Positions 7,859 to 10,825 of a stretch of 10,825 nt of DNA are shown in pieces. Source of the DNA: Teratosphaeria epicoccoides (taxonomy: Eukaryota; Ascomycota; Dothideomycetes; Mycosphaerellales; Teratosphaeriaceae); contig JADDMT010000328.1 in NCBI GenBank assembly GCA_021401465.1, positions 1 through 10,825 of the forward strand, read 5' to 3'. The position numbers and the translations under genes are program-made. Position 1 is the stretch's first letter. Every line of letters begins with the position of its first letter. The notes under the pieces were generated by a model, which was not told where the DNA came from, made no database searches, and saw only the letters and a list, made by a program, of their open reading frames with translations.

Positions 7859-10084
7859 GTACTACATCGGTTTAGCACGGGCGTTATTATGTTTAATCTA
7901 GGATTCTGAGGCCTTTTTCTAGTGTTATATTAGCACCGAATGTACCTCGCGCATACGCCGCGCTAATTCCGTAGCGGCTAGTATCCTCTCGTTAGAAGAC
8001 TCGTCCTAAGGCAGTTCTAGGTGTATTTCTAGATCAAAGCTATAAAGAATCTAAAATAGCGACATGCGCATAGTAGCATGCATGCTATTATTAACTACAA
8101 ATTCCGCCATAGGAATTACGTCGGCCTAGGCATCCTAGTTCTTAGCGTAGTAGCACCGAAGGTACTACTTAAGAGTCTAGTTCATACGTTTAGTCTGACT
8201 ATTAGTCTGTAGATAGAATGCTATACTTAGGCGGTGCTTAACACGCGCCTTAAACACAAATTCTTGCTAGTATTTACTAGTAAAGACAGAACCTCGATCT
8301 AATAGGATACTTTAGGGGACACTAAAGCGCTATATGACTTTGTCGCGAAGTAGTCGCGCAAGCTCGCTACTTATGCACTTTTTCATACATAGGATAAAGA
8401 CATTCATCTTCGAGTATTAGTCGACTACTATAAGGATAGCATTAACTACATTGCCTCTCTACTTTGCTAGCAGTAAATTAGTAATAAAATCTATAGTCAA
8501 ATCTTGCTATAGTCTCTCTAGTAGTAGGAGCGCCTAAGCATCGCTATAGGGGTAATAGCGCCGAGATTTGCTAATCTAGCATGTCTAGCAGGATTTGACA
8601 TAGTTAGAGACATCCTGTTCTAGCGTTAGCTACTAGTATTTATGTCTAAGAAGCGCGTTTGTCTTCTCTGCGCCAAAATGGCCCGCAAGTTTATTGTCAT
8701 GATAAATACAGAGGAGCTACAAACAGATTACATAGTTAGTAGGTACGTAGAGCCTATTGTTAAAGTACTACAAGTCGCCTGACTTAGTCTAGTACTTCGG
8801 ACTATCTGCGGTGTCCTAGAGGGCTACACTCTTATTAATTCACTCTAGTTCTCGCTCTTGTAACCGCTAAATAAGTCTCGAGACTTCTTTAAAGGGTTCT
8901 TTAGACATTGCATGCTTACTACATTTAAGCTAGTTAACTACCGCATAGATTGAGCTAGACATAGTCGCCATAACCGCCAGGTAGGAGGGTTCGTTGCTAG
9001 CGGAGGCCATGAGGCCCTATCAGACCTGTAGTCGACCTACAAGAGGAGCTAACGACAGGTCGCTACTATAAACTACAAGCTTTGTTTACAGCATAGGGAG
9101 AAGCTGTTAATTACCCTGCTCCCTAGTGTCGTAGTCTAGTTGTCATAAAGGACTGTCGGCTAGATTCGTCTTTCTAGAACGATGCTAGATAACGAAGTTA
9201 AAGCTAGCGAGGAAAGTCGCCTACCTTGCTTGCTAACTACTTAGCTGCTTTACGCCTATAAAGCCGCGAAGGTTGTTATAGTTAGTAAGCACCTTAATAG
9301 GGTACGCTACGCCTTCGAGGTAGTGTTAGTACTCCTTGAAGCTACTAATAATAGCTAAAAGCTCTTAGTCGTAAGTCTCGTAGTTAAGTTTAGCGCCCTG
9401 CATCTTCCGTGACTAGAAGGTAATTAGGTACTATCGCGTACTACCTTCGTGTAATTAGAGCTGCGATATAATTGCGGCTATTACAAATTTTGAAGTATTA
9501 GTCTCTATTCGGATCTTCGTAGTAGGGTCAAAGTGCTAAAGTATAGGTGTAGTTTAAAAAGCTGCTTTAAGTTTAGAGAAAGCCTTACTCTAAGCCTCCT
9601 CCTAAGGCACTATGCCTAGCTTTTTTCCTAGAATAGCGCCCCTTGCGAGGGCCGTGAGGGGAGCCATAATCTTCGAGTAGGATCGTATGAATCTGCGATA
9701 GAAGTAAGTAAACCCTAGGAACACCTATACTTCTTAGAGGGTAGTTAGCTGCAGCTACTCCGTGATTATAGACACCCTTTAGTCATCTATAATGACTCCT
9801 TCTGTAGAGACGATGTATCCTAGAAACTTAATCCTATCTGTCAGGAATAAGCACTTCTTTAGGTTCGCATATAGAGCGAACTTACGGAGCTGTTTAAGCA
9901 CTATCCTTAGATGCCGAATATGCTCCTCGTTCGAGTTAGAGTAGACTAGTATATTGTCTAAATATACTACGTAGCAGGTGTTAACAAGGCTAGCTAGGGC
10001 CTAGTTAATATACGCTTAGAACGTTGCTAGTACGTTAGTTAAGCTAAATAGTATTACTATATACTCGAAGTGTCTATACTATGT
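7859..10084 (-). repeat. Right arm of 2,226-bp inverted repeat
   Basis: Partner of 2365-4590, separated by a 3,268-bp spacer that holds LTR2, the antisense ORF and the chromodomain region. Unlike the left arm it is embedded in a longer continuous pol, so it is the likely source of the duplication. Confidence 0.85.
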
Positions 10085-10713
10085 TCGGAATGTAGTCTTC
10101 TACTCGTCGCCCTTTCGGATTAGTATCTAGTAGTAGGCGTCCTTTAAGTCGATAGATAAGAAGATAGCGGCGCGACTAAGGCGGTCAAGCGTTTCGCTAA
10201 TAAGTAGTAGGGGGCAGCAGTTCTTCTAAGTTACTACGTTAAGGCCCCTATAGTTAACGTATAGGTAGAGCGTGTTATCCTTCTTCAGGACAAACATAAC
10301 TAGCGCTCTAGCCTCGCTGTCGCTTCGTCAGATCCACGCGTTTCGTTACGCCTTGTAGAGATAGTCTCGAAGTGTTTCGAGCTACGATTCCGACATAGGG
10401 TACAGAGGTCGATACGGAGGATTATAACCCTCCTTAAGGTTAATCGCATGTTCTGTGTCTAGGGCCTAGGCATAGTGTCATAAGGGTAGGTGCTAATAGC
10501 AGGAAGGTGACTAGGTGTTAGACTCGGGAGCTGTGAAGAATATCGACAATAGCAGTTAACCTTGTAACTGACTCTCCTCTAAGCAAGAGAGGATTGAATT
10601 AAGATTAAGCACGAAGCTCCTAACTGCCTGTCCTAAAGCCATCCCTATATACTAGAGAGTAACAGAGCAGCTCTGTTAGATCTGTCGACAGACCTGATAG
10701 ATCCGTGTCTGTA

Positions 10714-10738
10714 GATCTGTAGACTAACCCTACAGATC
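10714..10738. repeat. Palindrome unit, first copy
   Basis: GATCTGTAG, loop ACTAACC, CTACAGATC. The 25-bp unit, loop included, recurs exactly at 10788-10812. Confidence 0.8.
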
Positions 10739-10787
10739 TAAGGGTCTGTCATCACGTGACAGATCCCTTCTTCCTTGTAAGCCCATG

Positions 10788-10812
10788 GATCTGTAGACTA
10801 ACCCTACAGATC
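10788..10812. repeat. Palindrome unit, second copy
   Basis: Exact copy of 10714-10738, 74 bp further on, with arms extended by one G-C pair (10787-10813). It is followed by a further GGATCTGTCC that forms a dyad with its right arm. Confidence 0.8.
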
Positions 10813-10825
10813 CGGGGATCTGTCC

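Larger units (their letters stand above)
4589..10475 (-). mobile_element. Copy B: 3' part of a Ty3/gypsy chromovirus with antisense extra ORF
   Basis: On the minus strand this reads RT, RNase H, integrase and chromodomain, then a long segment with an antisense ORF, a polypurine tract and an LTR. LTR2, in the same orientation as pol and preceded by a purine tract, fits the 3' LTR of this element. The 5' side is cut at 10475 within the protease-RT linker, so gag, protease and the 5' LTR are absent. The LTR's outer end lacks 25 bp where copy C joins. The whole copy is heavily RIP-mutated. That 4953-7390 belongs to the element, and is not a nested insertion, is inferred from the polypurine tract and LTR orientation. 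Confidence 0.75.
7388..10475 (-). pseudogene. pol: Copy B pol: RT-RNase H-integrase-chromodomain (degenerate, 5'-truncated)
   Basis: One minus-strand frame runs from the protease-RT linker (10475) to TAA at 7388-7390. RT: a VMFVLKKD motif and an SIDLKDAY motif precede YLDN at 9953-9964, where the catalytic YLDD has lost its last Asp. RNase H has Asn for its first catalytic Asp (9497-9499). The integrase zinc module keeps its C-x2-C; the core keeps the second catalytic Asp but has Lys (8189-8191) for Glu. A GPY/F-like tail (FVRPFRIRDV) lies near 7770-7800. The chromodomain is at about 7460-7620. Many stops are TAG/TAA; one TGA (10328-10330) fits CGA to TGA. The frame is the same as gag in copy A, so the family has a single Gag-Pol frame of about 1,650 codons. 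Confidence 0.88.
10476..10825. other. Right flank with clustered palindromes, no gene seen
   Basis: Homology with the retroelement ends at 10475. The flank keeps CpA and TpG and does not look RIP-saturated. No coding frame was supported. Perfect dyads include CAGTTA/TAACTG (10553-10570), TCCTCT/AGAGGA (10575-10593), 9-bp arms at 10660-10678, TCTGTCGACAGA (10681-10692), GATCTGTAG/CTACAGATC twice (10714-10738 and 10788-10812), and ACAGATCC/GGATCTGT at the end. Confidence 0.6.

Noticed and set aside
10660..10825. CRISPR-like repeat array
   Set aside because: Only one unit recurs exactly, spacing is irregular, the units are self-palindromic, and the window is fungal.

Overview
This window looks like transposon-rich chromatin of a filamentous ascomycete (Pezizomycotina). 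Nearly everything from 1 to 10475 is broken Ty3/gypsy retrotransposon of one family. The breakage has the signature of repeat-induced point mutation (RIP): C-to-T and G-to-A changes at CpA/TpG and CpG, and in-frame stops that are almost all TAG or TAA in place of Gln or Trp codons. The family is a chromovirus, since its polyprotein ends in a chromodomain. No intact host gene, tRNA, rRNA or CRISPR array was seen.

Layout: (A) 1-2367, minus strand, lightly mutated: LTR (1979-2367), candidate primer-binding site, gag with zinc knuckle, protease and the start of RT, running off the left edge. (C) 2365-4590, plus strand, heavily mutated: a pol piece (late RT, RNase H, integrase) truncated at both ends. 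(B) 4589-10475, minus strand, heavily mutated: a 3' LTR lacking 25 bp, a polypurine tract, a 2.3-kb segment carrying a large extra ORF in antisense (5758-7271) with its own TATA-like promoter, then chromodomain, integrase, RNase H and RT, cut off at 10475. (D) 10476-10825: a flank without retroelement homology, packed with short perfect palindromes.

A and B overlap by only 79 bp (1-79 against 10397-10475), yet the reading frame carries through from gag in A to the chromodomain in B. Placed end to end they give a composite element of about 8.2 kb: LTR, one Gag-PR-RT-RH-IN-chromodomain frame, an antisense extra ORF, polypurine tract, LTR. C and the matching part of B form a 2,226-bp inverted repeat. 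The arms have equal length and share most RIP changes and also unmutated CpA sites, which suggests duplication after RIP. A ends with an intact LTR terminus exactly inside C, so it probably inserted later.

The main candidate novelty is the antisense ORF: a roughly 500-codon, Cys-rich, basic protein that I do not recognise, lying between the chromodomain and the polypurine tract of the same element. The rest is a record of retroelement insertion, RIP, inverted duplication and re-insertion.
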